The notes beneath the pieces are model-generated. The model was not told the DNA's origin and did no database searches. It saw only the letters and a program-made list of their open reading frames with translations. The position numbers and the translations under genes were made by a program. A stretch of 64,000 nt of DNA from Pseudomonas ovata (GTDB lineage Bacteria > Pseudomonadota > Gammaproteobacteria > Pseudomonadales > Pseudomonadaceae). Shown here one piece after another: positions 48,359-56,865 of the stretch (the stretch's first letter is position 1; every line of letters begins with the position of its first letter). The DNA is taken from positions 434,001 through 498,000 of the forward strand of contig NZ_QFFU01000001.1 in NCBI RefSeq assembly GCF_003131185.1, read 5' to 3'.

Positions 48359-48976
48359 TTAGCGCATTTCACGTTCGGCAGCAGACAGGCTTGCCTGAAA
48401 TGCCTCACGTACGAACTGGCGCTCCATATAGTCGAGCAACGGCTTGGCAGGCCGAGGCAATTCGATGCCTAACACCGGCAAACGCCAGAGTATGGGCAAT
48501 AGACAGCAATCAACGAGACTTTGCTCGTCACTGAGGAAAAAAGGTTTCTCCGCGAACAGCGGCGACACCCCGGTCAGACTCTCGCGCAGCTCCTTGCGAG
48601 CCTGCACACGTGCACTCTCCTTGCTTCGCGGATCCAGAATCAGATCCACCAGTGCGCACCAGTCACGCTGGATACGGTGCATCAGCAGACGCGTGTTGGC
48701 CTTGGCCACCGGATACACCGGCATCAACGGCGGATGCGGGTAACGCTCTTCCAGGTACTCCATCACCACACCAGGCTCATACAGCGCCAGATCCCGGTCG
48801 ACCAGGGTCGGCAAGGTGCCATAGGGATTGACCTCGGCCAGTTGCGACGGCACCCGGCCGGCCACAACGTCGATGATCTCGGCCGTGACACCTTTCTCGG
48901 CGAGCACGATGCGTACACGATGACAATAGTGGTCGGCGGGGTCGGAATAACAGGCCAACCGGTTGGTCACGCCCAT
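48359..48976 (-). CDS. sspA: SspA stringent starvation protein A
   Basis: This 205-residue protein has a glutathione-transferase fold: a thioredoxin-like N-terminal domain (about 10-85; [39 protein letters not shown]) and a helical C-terminal domain. SspA binds RNA polymerase and remodels transcription under starvation and acid stress; in Pseudomonas and relatives it also affects virulence genes. The ATG at 48976 has a strong GAGGAGG at 6-nt spacing. A second identical GAGGAGG is found 41 nt further upstream before an out-of-frame GTG (see findings). Confidence 0.95.
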   Translation of the reverse strand: MGVTNRLACYSDPADHYCHRVRIVLAEKGVTAEIIDVVAGRVPSQLAEVNPYGTLPTLVDRDLALYEPGVVMEYLEERYPHPPLMPVYPVAKANTRLLMHRIQRDWCALVDLILDPRSKESARVQARKELRESLTGVSPLFAEKPFFLSDEQSLVDCCLLPILWRLPVLGIELPRPAKPLLDYMERQFVREAFQASLSAAEREMR

Positions 48977-49184
48977 GGTGATCCTCCTCGCTTGTAAAAA
49001 TGGATGGAACAGACACGCAAAAACCTCCTCGGAGGCCTGCGCTGTTGATCGCTTCGCGGGCGACAAGATAGCTTATTTACAGCAAAGAATTTGGCAATCT
49101 TGCGCTGCCGACTGTCGACGCTGCAATCATTACTTCATATGAACACCGCAGGACACGCGCCCTTGGGCCGTCCAGGCATACCAT

Positions 49185-49940
49185 TCAGTGTATACCCTTC
49201 CAGTATTCGCGCTTGAGCAGCCAGGCCAGGATGATGAAAACCGCCAGGTACAACAGGACCCAGGTCCCGATGCGTCGATGCTCAAGCTTGAGCGGCTCGG
49301 CCGAGTAAGCCAGAAAGGTCACCAGGTGCCTGATCATGTCGTCGAACTGCTCGGCGCTCAGACGACCGGTGCCGGACACCACGACCAGGCGGTTACAGGC
49401 CTCAAGCGATGAGGTCTGTTGCGGCGTGCCGGCATCCGCCACCTTGCAATCCAGAACCTGGCGCCCCTGCAGGTGCTCCAGCACATTGGGCATGCTGACA
49501 TTGGGCAATACAAGGTTGTTGACCCCTGTCGGTCGCGCCGGATCCTGATAGAACGAACGCAGGTAATGGTACAGCCAGTCCGTCCCGCGCACGCGCGCCA
49601 CCAGGGTCAGGTCCGGCGGCTCGACGCCGAACCAGGCCTTGGCATCGGCCGGGCGCATGCTGCTGTTCATGTGATCGCCAATCCGGGCGCCGGTAAAGAC
49701 CAGTTTGTCGAGCATCACTTCATGGGCTATCCCCAGGTCATCGGCCACCCGCTCGTAGCGCTGGTACCGGGCGCTGTGACAGCCCATGCAGTAATTGACA
49801 AAGGTACGCGCGCCATCCTGCAGGGCTGCCTGGTCGGACACATCGATCCTGACCGGCGCCAGCGCCTGCGGGCCTGGCACGGCCGCCAAAGACAATACCG
49901 GAACCAGGACCAGCACCCACACCACCCATAGCCTGCTCAT
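49185..49940 (-). CDS. petC: Cytochrome c1 of the bc1 complex
   Basis: This 251-residue protein has a signal sequence (1-20), the heme c site CMGCH at 51-55, the axial-Met region after HMNSSMRPADAKAWFG, and a C-terminal TM anchor (about 228-247, WVLLYLAVFIILAWL). It passes electrons from the Rieske protein to soluble cytochrome c in the periplasm. Its start shares one nt with the petB stop. No clear terminator is visible in the 208 nt up to sspA. Confidence 0.97.
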   Translation of the reverse strand: MSRLWVVWVLVLVPVLSLAAVPGPQALAPVRIDVSDQAALQDGARTFVNYCMGCHSARYQRYERVADDLGIAHEVMLDKLVFTGARIGDHMNSSMRPADAKAWFGVEPPDLTLVARVRGTDWLYHYLRSFYQDPARPTGVNNLVLPNVSMPNVLEHLQGRQVLDCKVADAGTPQQTSSLEACNRLVVVSGTGRLSAEQFDDMIRHLVTFLAYSAEPLKLEHRRIGTWVLLYLAVFIILAWLLKREYWKGIH

Positions 49941-51151
49941 CAGCCCGTCACCCTCTCAGGAACCGGCTTGGTGTGCTCAAGCCGGGTGTAGAACGGCATC
50001 AGTATGAAGTACGCGAAATACAGGACCGTGCAGACCCGCGCCAACAGGGTGAGTCCTGGCGTCGGCACCTCCATGCCCAGCACCCCCAGGGTGACGAAAG
50101 ACACGCAAAACACCAACAGCCACACACGGCTCAGCCAGCCCTTGTAGCGCATGGAGCGCACCGGGCTGCGGTCCAGCCATGGCAATACGAACAGCACGGC
50201 GATGGCCGCCCCCATCGCCATGACACCCATGAGCTTGTCCGGGATGGCGCGCAAGATGGCGTAGAACGGCGTGAAGTACCACACCGGCGCAATGTGCTCG
50301 GGCGTCTTGAAGGCATTGGCGACCTCGAAATTGGGCTTTTCCAGGAAGTAGCCGCCCATTTCCGGGAAAAAGAACACCACAAGGCAGAACACAAAAAGAA
50401 ACACCGCCACACCGAAGATATCCTTCACGGTGTAGTAAGGATGAAAGGGAATGCCATCGAGCGGAATGCCGTTCTTGTCCTTGTACTTCTTGATGTCGAT
50501 CCCGTCAGGGTTGTTCGAGCCCACCTCATGCAACGCCAGGATGTGCAGCACTACCAGCCCCAGGATCACCAGCGGCAGCGCAATGACATGCAAGGCAAAG
50601 AAGCGATTCAACGTGATCCCGGACACCAGGTAGTCACCGCGAATCCACTGGGTCAGGCCTTCGCCGATCACCGGGATGGCGCCGAACAGGGAGGTGATGA
50701 CCTGCGCACCCCAGTAGGACATCTGCCCCCACGGCAACAGATAGCCCATGAACGCCTCGGCCATCAACGCAAGATAGATGAACATGCCGAAGATCCACAC
50801 CAGCTCGCGCGGCGCCTGGTACGACCCGTAGAGCAACCCGCGAAACATGTGCAGGTAGATCACGATGAAAAACGCCGACGCCCCCGTAGAGTGCATCTGG
50901 CGCAGGATGGCGCCGTAATCGACATCGCGCATGAGGTATTCGATCGAGGCAAAGGCCGCCTCGGCCGTTGGCGTGTAATACATCGTCAGCCAGATGCCGG
51001 TCAGCAACTGGTTGATCAGCACCACCAGTGCCAGGGAGCCGAAGATGTACAGGATGTTGAAATTTTTCGGGACGTAATACTTGCTCAAGTGCTCTTCGAA
51101 CACCCGCGTGACCGGAAACCGCGCATCGATCCACTTCATGAAGCGACTCAT
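49940..51151 (-). CDS. petB: Cytochrome b of the bc1 complex
   Basis: This 403-residue polytopic protein has the b-type heme-ligating His pairs in helices B and D (LRQMHSTGASAFFIVIYLHMFRG and FALHVIALPLVILGLVVLHI) and the quinol-site PEW-like region (YFTPFYAILRAIPDK). It carries quinol oxidation and quinone reduction in the inner membrane. It is the middle gene of petABC, overlapping petA and petC by 4 and 1 nt. Confidence 0.98.
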   Translation of the reverse strand: MSRFMKWIDARFPVTRVFEEHLSKYYVPKNFNILYIFGSLALVVLINQLLTGIWLTMYYTPTAEAAFASIEYLMRDVDYGAILRQMHSTGASAFFIVIYLHMFRGLLYGSYQAPRELVWIFGMFIYLALMAEAFMGYLLPWGQMSYWGAQVITSLFGAIPVIGEGLTQWIRGDYLVSGITLNRFFALHVIALPLVILGLVVLHILALHEVGSNNPDGIDIKKYKDKNGIPLDGIPFHPYYTVKDIFGVAVFLFVFCLVVFFFPEMGGYFLEKPNFEVANAFKTPEHIAPVWYFTPFYAILRAIPDKLMGVMAMGAAIAVLFVLPWLDRSPVRSMRYKGWLSRVWLLVFCVSFVTLGVLGMEVPTPGLTLLARVCTVLYFAYFILMPFYTRLEHTKPVPERVTG

Positions 51152-51804
51152 GACGCACCCTCCTGATCGACGCCAATGACAATGACGGTCTCGGACTCAT
51201 AGTGATGAGGAGGCACCGGCAGGTTAAGCGGCGCGGGCTGTGCCTTGTAGACCCGTCCGGCCAGGTCGTAGCGCGAGCCATGACACGGACAGAAATAGCC
51301 GCCCGGCCAGTCCTTGCCAAGGTCGGCCGGGGCCACTTCGGGACGAAAGGTCGGCGAACAGCCCAGATGCGTGCACAAGCCGACCAGCAACAGGACCTGC
51401 GGCTTGATCGAGCGGGTCAGACGGTCGACATAGTCAGGCTGCACCGACTCGGCGGACTCGGGGTCTGCCAACTGGCCGGCAAGCGCCTTCAGGCCGTCAA
51501 GCACCTGTGGCGTGCGGCGCAGGATGAAGACCGGCTGGCCGCGCCACTCGGCCACCATTTGCTGGCCTGGCTCGAGCTTGTCGATATTGACCTTTACCGG
51601 CGCGCCGGCTGCCCTGGCCCTGGCGCCGGGAAACCACGACCCTACGAACGGCACCGCAGCACCTGCCAGCCCCGCCACCGCGACGACTGACGTACTGGCA
51701 ACCAGAAAGCGGCGTCGTTGCGGGTTGATCGCGCCCGGGTCGAGCGGATCTGGCCCAGGCTGATTGTGATGGAGCGCATCCGGATGGATGGAGTCATTGC
51801 TCAT
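51148..51804 (-). CDS. petA: Rieske iron-sulfur subunit of the bc1 complex
   Basis: This 218-residue protein has a twin-arginine motif RRRF at 30-33 and a single hydrophobic helix (VASTSVVAVAGLAGAAVPFVG) that stays as a membrane anchor. The Rieske cluster is bound by CTHLGC and CPCHGS. The 29 residues in front of the twin-arginine motif are longer and more proline- and histidine-rich than in Pseudomonas homologues I recall. The ATG at 51804 has GGAGAGGG upstream. It leads the petABC operon. Confidence 0.95.
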   Translation of the reverse strand: MSNDSIHPDALHHNQPGPDPLDPGAINPQRRRFLVASTSVVAVAGLAGAAVPFVGSWFPGARARAAGAPVKVNIDKLEPGQQMVAEWRGQPVFILRRTPQVLDGLKALAGQLADPESAESVQPDYVDRLTRSIKPQVLLLVGLCTHLGCSPTFRPEVAPADLGKDWPGGYFCPCHGSRYDLAGRVYKAQPAPLNLPVPPHHYESETVIVIGVDQEGAS

Positions 51805-51932
51805 TGCACCCTCTCCCGTGCAGTGCAAGACCTGCAAACGCAAAGGCCCGACCCTTGATAATCTAGTCGCTGGCCGAGGCCTGAGCCGGCAAAAAAAGCC
51901 CCTTCCATCTACAAGACGACCACACGCGCCGA

Positions 51933-51978
51933 AAAGGCTGCATGGCTGTAACTACAGGGTTACAGCCGTGCAGCCTTT
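51933..51978. repeat. Long inverted repeat upstream of petA
   Basis: Arms 51934-51952 and 51959-51977 form a 19-bp stem with a single mismatch on the DNA (a possible G-U pair in RNA), extended by one A-T pair, around loop TACAGG. On the minus strand it is followed by TTTTC. It stands between the rpsI terminator and petA and is either a second terminator or a regulatory site. Confidence 0.7.
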
Positions 51979-52003
51979 GAGTTGGCCGCCAAATCACAGG
52001 CAT

Positions 52004-52041
52004 AAAAAAACGCCCGGCTTCGTAAGAAGCGGGCGTTTTTT
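52004..52041 (-). terminator. rpsI rho-independent terminator
   Basis: AAAAAACGCCC and GGGCGTTTTTT form the lower stem with an inner GCTT/AAGC helix. On the minus strand it ends in seven Ts. It begins 18 nt after the rpsI stop. Confidence 0.9.
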
Positions 52042-52059
52042 CGGAACGCAGAAAGCGAA

Positions 52060-52452
52060 TTAACGCTTCGAGTACTGCGGACGCTTACGCGCTTTACGCA
52101 GACCGACTTTCTTACGTTCAACTTCACGGGCATCGCGAGTCACGAAACCGGCCTTGCGCAGTGCAGGGCGCAGGGTTTCGTCGTACTGCATCAGAGCGCG
52201 AGTGATGCCGTGGCGGATTGCGCCAGCCTGGCCACTTACGCCGCCACCGATAACGGTGACGTAGATGTCGAACTTCTCGACGGTGGCGGTCAGCTCCAGC
52301 GGCTGACGAACTACCATGCGGGCAGTTTCACGACCGAAGAACACGTCCAGCGAACGGTTGTTGATCGAGATGTTACCAGTACCCGGACGCAGGAAAACGC
52401 GAGCGGTTGCGGTCTTGCGACGGCCAGTGCCGTAATTTTGAGTCGCCGACAT
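52060..52452 (-). CDS. rpsI: 30S ribosomal protein S9
   Basis: This 130-residue protein is of standard length, with [18 protein letters not shown] at the N-terminus and the conserved C-terminal [13 protein letters not shown] tail that reaches the P-site tRNA. The ATG at 52452 is used; a TTG two codons earlier is rejected. It is the second gene of rplM-rpsI, 14 nt after rplM. Confidence 0.99.
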   Translation of the reverse strand: MSATQNYGTGRRKTATARVFLRPGTGNISINNRSLDVFFGRETARMVVRQPLELTATVEKFDIYVTVIGGGVSGQAGAIRHGITRALMQYDETLRPALRKAGFVTRDAREVERKKVGLRKARKRPQYSKR

Positions 52453-52466
52453 AATCAACTATTCCG

Positions 52467-52895
52467 TTAAAACTTCAGTTCTTGGGGCTGCTGAGCAGTA
52501 TGAGGGTGAACAGCGCCCGCATAGACTTTCAGCTTACGATACATGTCGCGACCCAGCGGGTTCTTCGGCAGCATGCCTTTGACCGCGGTCTCGAGTACAC
52601 GCTCAGGAGCCTTGTCGATCAGCTTTTCGAAAGTGATCGATTTGATCCCGCCCGGGAAACCGGAGTGAGAATAGTAGATCTTGTCGGAAGCTTTGGCACC
52701 GGTGACACGCACTTGCTCGGCGTTGATCACGACGATGTAGTCGCCGGTGTCAACGTGAGGGGTGTACTCAGGCTTGTGCTTGCCACGCAGACGGCTCGCG
52801 ATTTCGGTGGCCAGACGACCCAGGGTCTGGCCAGCAGCATCGACGACGAACCAGTCGCGCTGAACTGTTTCCGGTTTAGCAGTAAAAGTTTTCAT
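52467..52895 (-). CDS. rplM: 50S ribosomal protein L13
   Basis: This 142-residue protein is standard L13 ([49 protein letters not shown]). It is an early-assembly protein of the large subunit. The gene heads rplM-rpsI and is preceded by a 5' leader of about 185 nt from a near-perfect sigma70 promoter. In E. coli, L13 represses its own mRNA through such a leader; whether that holds here is inference. Confidence 0.99.
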   Translation of the reverse strand: MKTFTAKPETVQRDWFVVDAAGQTLGRLATEIASRLRGKHKPEYTPHVDTGDYIVVINAEQVRVTGAKASDKIYYSHSGFPGGIKSITFEKLIDKAPERVLETAVKGMLPKNPLGRDMYRKLKVYAGAVHPHTAQQPQELKF

Positions 52896-53258
52896 TCTTT
52901 ATAGCCTCAGGGGCCGCCTGAAAATATGAGACGGCGGAGCTTACTGAACAGTGCATTCCTTGACAAGCCAACAGGGCTCACCAAAGTCGGCCGGAAACAG
53001 ACGCTATCGGGGGCTCGGGTCAGCGCGTCCGTATACGGCAGGATCTTCAATGGACGGGGCATCACGCCGGCCACCAAGAGGTGCGCAATTATACAGACTG
53101 CGTCGATAAGCTCAACCTGAATTTCTCATGCAGCACCGCCTTGCCAAAGCCTCTGGACACGCACGAGCGACACCGGGGATCGAGGCTGGACAGGACCGGC
53201 AAAACATAAGACGATTCAGCCGCAGTTTGACCACTATTCCTTATAAGAACAAAAGATC
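52896..53258. promoter_or_regulatory. rplM leader and intergenic region (363 nt)
   Basis: The region holds the rplM promoter (53088-53115), a leader of about 185 nt, and the start region of the rightward GlxA-type gene. Within the leader a minus-strand ORF of 51 codons runs from an ATG at 53062 to a TGA at 52907, ending 11 nt before rplM. Its codons are not typical of this genome (several TTT, ATA and TCA), so its coding status is uncertain. No other gene is visible. Confidence 0.5.
53088..53115 (-). promoter_or_regulatory. Sigma70 promoter of rplM-rpsI
   Basis: TTGAGC (53110-53115) and a perfect TATAAT (53088-53093) on the minus strand are 16 nt apart. It is the best match to the consensus in the window. 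Confidence 0.85.
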
Positions 53259-54254
53259 ATGCCAACTCAATCAACCGCCGTGCTCCGGCGCGTGAGCATC
53301 CTGGCTATCGACCGGGTATTCGCCTCGACCCTGATGCAAGCCAAGGATTTCTTTCACCTGGCCAGCCTGCGCTACAGCAAGCAACTGGGCCACGGCATCA
53401 AGCCGTCCTTCGAAATCCGGCTGGTCAGCCCCGACGGCCAGCCCGTCAACAGCTTCAGCGATGTCATGTTGCCGGTCGACGGCGGCCTGGAATCAAGCGA
53501 TATCATCGTCTTGCCGGCCTTCTGGGACGATTTCGACGCCCTGAGCCAGCGCTATCCGCAAATCCTGCCCTGGCTGCGCGAACAGCACGCCAGGGGCGCC
53601 GTCTTGTGCGCCGAAGCCAGCGGGGTGTTCTGGATGGCCGCCACCGGCCTGCTCGACGGCAAGGAAGCGACCACCTACTGGCGTTTCTTCAATGAGTTCG
53701 CCGAACGCTTTCCCAAGGTGCAGCTCAATCAGGACAAGCACATCACCGATGCCGACAACCTGTACTGCGCCGGCGGCAGCACCTCGGCGTGCGACCTGTA
53801 TATCTACCTGATCGAGCGATTCTGCGGGGCAAACGTGGCCCAGGCCGTGGCCCGCGACATTCTTTACGAAGTGCGGCGCAACTATTCGCCCGGCCGGATC
53901 GGCTTTGGCGGACAGAAACTGCATCAGGACATGACCATCCTGCAGATCCAGCACTGGCTCGAAGAGCACTTCGCCGACAAGTTCCGCTTTGAAGACGTGG
54001 CGCGCGAACACGGCATGAGCATCCGCAATTTCATGCGCCGCTTCCAGAGCGCCACCGGTGACAAGCCGCTGCACTACCTGCAGCGCCTGCGTATCGAAAC
54101 CGCCAAGGGGCTGCTGTCGGCCACGCGCAAGAGCATCAAGACCATCAGCTACGAAGTCGGCTACGACGACGCCAGTTTCTTTGCCCGTCTGTTCCGCCAG
54201 CACACCGAACTGTCACCTAACCAGTACCGGCAACAGTTTCAGCAGGCCGCTTAG
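53259..54254 (+). CDS. GlxA-type AraC-family regulator with DJ-1/PfpI domain
   Basis: This 331-residue regulator has an N-terminal class I glutamine-amidotransferase/DJ-1-like domain (about 10-180; LPAFWDDFD, GAVLCAEASGVFWMAATGLLDG with the nucleophile-elbow Cys in place). The C-terminal AraC-type double helix-turn-helix (about 225-328) includes FEDVAREHGMSIRNFMRRFQSATG and YEVGYDDASFFARLFRQHTELSPNQYR. Relatives (GlxA, GbdR, CdhR, ArgR) mostly control use of amino acids or quaternary amines in Pseudomonas. No catabolic target gene is adjacent, so the ligand and regulon cannot be inferred. A REPIN follows its stop. Confidence 0.9.
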   Translation: MPTQSTAVLRRVSILAIDRVFASTLMQAKDFFHLASLRYSKQLGHGIKPSFEIRLVSPDGQPVNSFSDVMLPVDGGLESSDIIVLPAFWDDFDALSQRYPQILPWLREQHARGAVLCAEASGVFWMAATGLLDGKEATTYWRFFNEFAERFPKVQLNQDKHITDADNLYCAGGSTSACDLYIYLIERFCGANVAQAVARDILYEVRRNYSPGRIGFGGQKLHQDMTILQIQHWLEEHFADKFRFEDVAREHGMSIRNFMRRFQSATGDKPLHYLQRLRIETAKGLLSATRKSIKTISYEVGYDDASFFARLFRQHTELSPNQYRQQFQQAA

Positions 54255-54261
54255 GGCAAAC

Positions 54262-54322
54262 CGTAGGGCCGGCTTTAGCCGGGAATGATGCGCTATCGTT
54301 CCCGACTAAAGCCGGTCCTGCG
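54262..54322. repeat. REPIN (two inverted REPs) between the glxA-type gene and zapE
   Basis: GTAGGGCCGGCTTTAGCCGG and the inverted copy CCGACTAAAGCCGGTCCTGC are separated by a short spacer containing GCGCTA. It lies between two convergent stops and is a typical Pseudomonas REPIN position. Confidence 0.8.
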
Positions 54323-54338
54323 AGCAATCTGCGCGTGG

Positions 54339-55442
54339 TTATGGCTTGTGCGCACGAGACAGGAATTCGTGCGACTGCATTTCCAGCAGGCGGCTGAGGG
54401 TGCGCTGGAACTCGAAGTTCAGGCGCCCCCCCGTGTACAGGTCCTTGAGCTCGACCTCGGCAGAGATGATCAGCTTGACGTTGCGGTCGTAGAATTCGTC
54501 AACCATGTTGATGAACCGGCGGGCGATGTCATCGGTGGTCACGCTCATCTGCTCCACATTGCTGAGCAGCACGGCATGGAAGATCTTGCCCAGCTCGATA
54601 TAGTCGTTCTGGCTGCGCGGACCGTCGCACAGGTCGCGGAAATTGAACCAGGCCACGTCGTCACAGGTGCGCACCGCACGAATTTCCCGGTTCTCGATCA
54701 TCAGCACGTCGTTTTCGACGGTTTCGGCGCAATCGGGGGTCAGCGCCTTGAAGCTGGCGCGCAGGCTTTCGTGGGCGGCATCGTTGAGCGGGAAGTGGAA
54801 CAGCTCGGCCTGCTCCAGATGGCGCAGACGATAGTCGACGCCGCTGTCGACGTTGACCACTTCGGTGTGCTGCTTGATCAGGGCAATGGCCGGCAGGAAG
54901 CGCGCACGCTGCAGGCCGTCCTTGTACAGGCCGTCAGGCACGATGTTCGAGGTGGCCACCAGCGAGACGCCATTCTTGAACAGTTCTTCCATCAGCGTGC
55001 CCAGGATCATGGCATCGGTAATGTCGGAGACGAAGAACTCGTCGAAGCAGATCACCCGCGCTTCGTCGGAAAACCGCCTGGCAATGATCGTGAGCGGGTT
55101 TTTCTCCCCCTTGAGGGTCTTCATCTCTTCGTGCACCCGCTTCATGAAGCGGTGAAAGTGCGTGCGCGTTTTCTCCTTGAACGGCAGCGCATCGAAGAAG
55201 GTGTCGACCAGATAGGTCTTGCCGCGCCCTACTCCGCCCCAGAAATACAGGCCCTTGACCACTTGCGGCTCTTTCTTGCCGAACAGCTTGCCAAACAGGC
55301 CAGGCTTGCTGTCCTGGGCGGCGATCAGGTCTTCATACAAACGCTGCAAATGACGCACAGCGTTTTCCTGAGCGGCATCATGAAAGAAGTCCGGGCGTTT
55401 CAGGTCGGCTTGATATCGTTCTAGGGGCGTGGTCATAGTCAT
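54339..55442 (-). CDS. zapE: ZapE/AFG1-like cell-division ATPase
   Basis: This 367-residue P-loop ATPase has Walker A GGVGRGKT, Walker B VICFDEF, sensor SLVATSN, and the AFG1 family C-terminal region. E. coli ZapE binds FtsZ and is needed under low oxygen and heat; the yeast relative AFG1 acts in mitochondrial protein quality control. The ATG at 55442 (MTMTTPLERYQ) or 55436 (MTTPLERYQ) are both possible; neither has a good Shine-Dalgarno. It follows trpS by 54 nt. Confidence 0.93.
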   Translation of the reverse strand: MTMTTPLERYQADLKRPDFFHDAAQENAVRHLQRLYEDLIAAQDSKPGLFGKLFGKKEPQVVKGLYFWGGVGRGKTYLVDTFFDALPFKEKTRTHFHRFMKRVHEEMKTLKGEKNPLTIIARRFSDEARVICFDEFFVSDITDAMILGTLMEELFKNGVSLVATSNIVPDGLYKDGLQRARFLPAIALIKQHTEVVNVDSGVDYRLRHLEQAELFHFPLNDAAHESLRASFKALTPDCAETVENDVLMIENREIRAVRTCDDVAWFNFRDLCDGPRSQNDYIELGKIFHAVLLSNVEQMSVTTDDIARRFINMVDEFYDRNVKLIISAEVELKDLYTGGRLNFEFQRTLSRLLEMQSHEFLSRAHKP

Positions 55443-55496
55443 CGGCGGGGCTGAAAAACGGGCCGTCACTGTAGCGACGGCCCCGGGGAATGGCAA

Positions 55497-56855
55497 TCAG
55501 TCCTGTGCAGGAGCGAGTGCCAGTTTGAGGGTCTCGATCGCGCTGTCACGTGCATCGGTGCCGCTGAACAGCGGGCTGTCGGCCACGCATTCGCCGTCGA
55601 GCCACAGGCTGAAGCGGTCGTCCTGTGCGCGCAGGTCCAGCTCGCCACCCTGTTGCAGTTGCTTGCTGACAGCGCCTGCCGCCTTGCCATCGGCAAAGGC
55701 ACGCGACAACAGCAATTGCTCACCGTCAGCGGCCAGCAGGCGGAAACGGAAGCGGCCGTCCTCGTCACGGAAACTGACAAAGCGAGCGGCCTTGGCGGCC
55801 TTCTTCTTGCCGCTTTCGGTGCCTTCAGCGCTTTGCGCCACGCTGCGGAACGAGCGCAGGCCTACCGCTTCACGCAGGGTTTCCAGGAACGGGGTGGCAA
55901 TGCGCCGGGCCTTCTGTGCGCCGGCAAGCAGGATGTCTTCGAGGTCGGCGGGGCGTGCAATCAGTCGGTGGTAGGTTTCCCGAGCCTCGCCCAGCTCGCT
56001 GTCGAGCAGGCTGACCAGACGCGCCTTGGCCTCGCCCCAACCCAGGCCATCAAGCAGCTCGGCGCGCAGTGCGGCACTTTGCTCGGCCGTGGCGAAGGCC
56101 TGGTAAAGCGTGAACAGGTGCGCGCTGTCCGGGTCTTTGGCCTCGCCGGGCGCACGCGAGTCAGTGACGATGCGCGAGACGGCGTCCTTGAGTTCCTTGC
56201 TGCTGCTGAACAGCGGGATGGTGTTGTCGTAGCTCTTGGACATCTTGCGGCCATCCAGGCCCGGCAGCGTGGCCACGCTCTCTTCGATCAGCGCTTCGGG
56301 CATGGCGAAGAATTCCTTGCCATTGCCGAACAGGTGGTTGAAGCGCTGGCCGATGTCACGGGCCATTTCCACGTGCTGGATCTGGTCACGACCGACCGGC
56401 ACCTTGTTGGCGTTGAACATCAAGATGTCGGCCGCCATCAGCACAGGGTAGCTGTACAGGCCCATGCTGATGCCGGCATCGGGGTCCTCACCGGTTTCGA
56501 CGTTGCGATCGACCGAGGCCTTGTAGGCGTGCGCACGATTGAGCAGGCCCTTGGCCGCGACGCAGGTCAGCAGCCAGCACAGCTCGGGGATTTCCGGAAT
56601 ATCGGACTGCCGATAGAACGTCACTCGCTCCACGTCCAGGCCGGACGCCAGCCAGGTGGCTGCAATTTCCTGACGCGAGCGCTGGATGCGCAGCGGGTCA
56701 TCGCATTTGATCAGGGCGTGGTAGTCGGCCAGGAAATAGAACGAGTCGACGCCGGGCTGGCGGCTGGCAAGCACGGCCGGGCGAATGGCACCGGCGTAGT
56801 TACCCAGATGGGGAGTACCGGTCGTGGTAATGCCGGTCAGGATACGAGTGGTCAT
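55497..56855 (-). CDS. trpS: Tryptophanyl-tRNA synthetase with extra C-terminal domain
   Basis: This 452-residue class I synthetase has a HIGH-equivalent loop TGTPHLGNY near the N-terminus and KMSKS at 204-208. The canonical enzyme ends around residue 335. About 100 further residues follow after a lysine-rich linker (SGKKKAAKAA) and resemble a DUF1508/YegP-like beta-beta-alpha unit (GRFRFRLLAADGEQLLLS, RAFADGKAA). Such an extension is usual in Pseudomonas TrpS but absent from E. coli. The ATG at 56855 gives the conserved MTTRILTGITTTG start. Confidence 0.95.
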   Translation of the reverse strand: MTTRILTGITTTGTPHLGNYAGAIRPAVLASRQPGVDSFYFLADYHALIKCDDPLRIQRSRQEIAATWLASGLDVERVTFYRQSDIPEIPELCWLLTCVAAKGLLNRAHAYKASVDRNVETGEDPDAGISMGLYSYPVLMAADILMFNANKVPVGRDQIQHVEMARDIGQRFNHLFGNGKEFFAMPEALIEESVATLPGLDGRKMSKSYDNTIPLFSSSKELKDAVSRIVTDSRAPGEAKDPDSAHLFTLYQAFATAEQSAALRAELLDGLGWGEAKARLVSLLDSELGEARETYHRLIARPADLEDILLAGAQKARRIATPFLETLREAVGLRSFRSVAQSAEGTESGKKKAAKAARFVSFRDEDGRFRFRLLAADGEQLLLSRAFADGKAAGAVSKQLQQGGELDLRAQDDRFSLWLDGECVADSPLFSGTDARDSAIETLKLALAPAQD

Positions 56856-56865
56856 GGCAGGTCGC

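Noticed and set aside
52926..53120. A 64-codon rightward ORF in the rplM leader region
   Set aside because: It runs against the rplM promoter, has no Shine-Dalgarno and overlaps the -10/-35 boxes.
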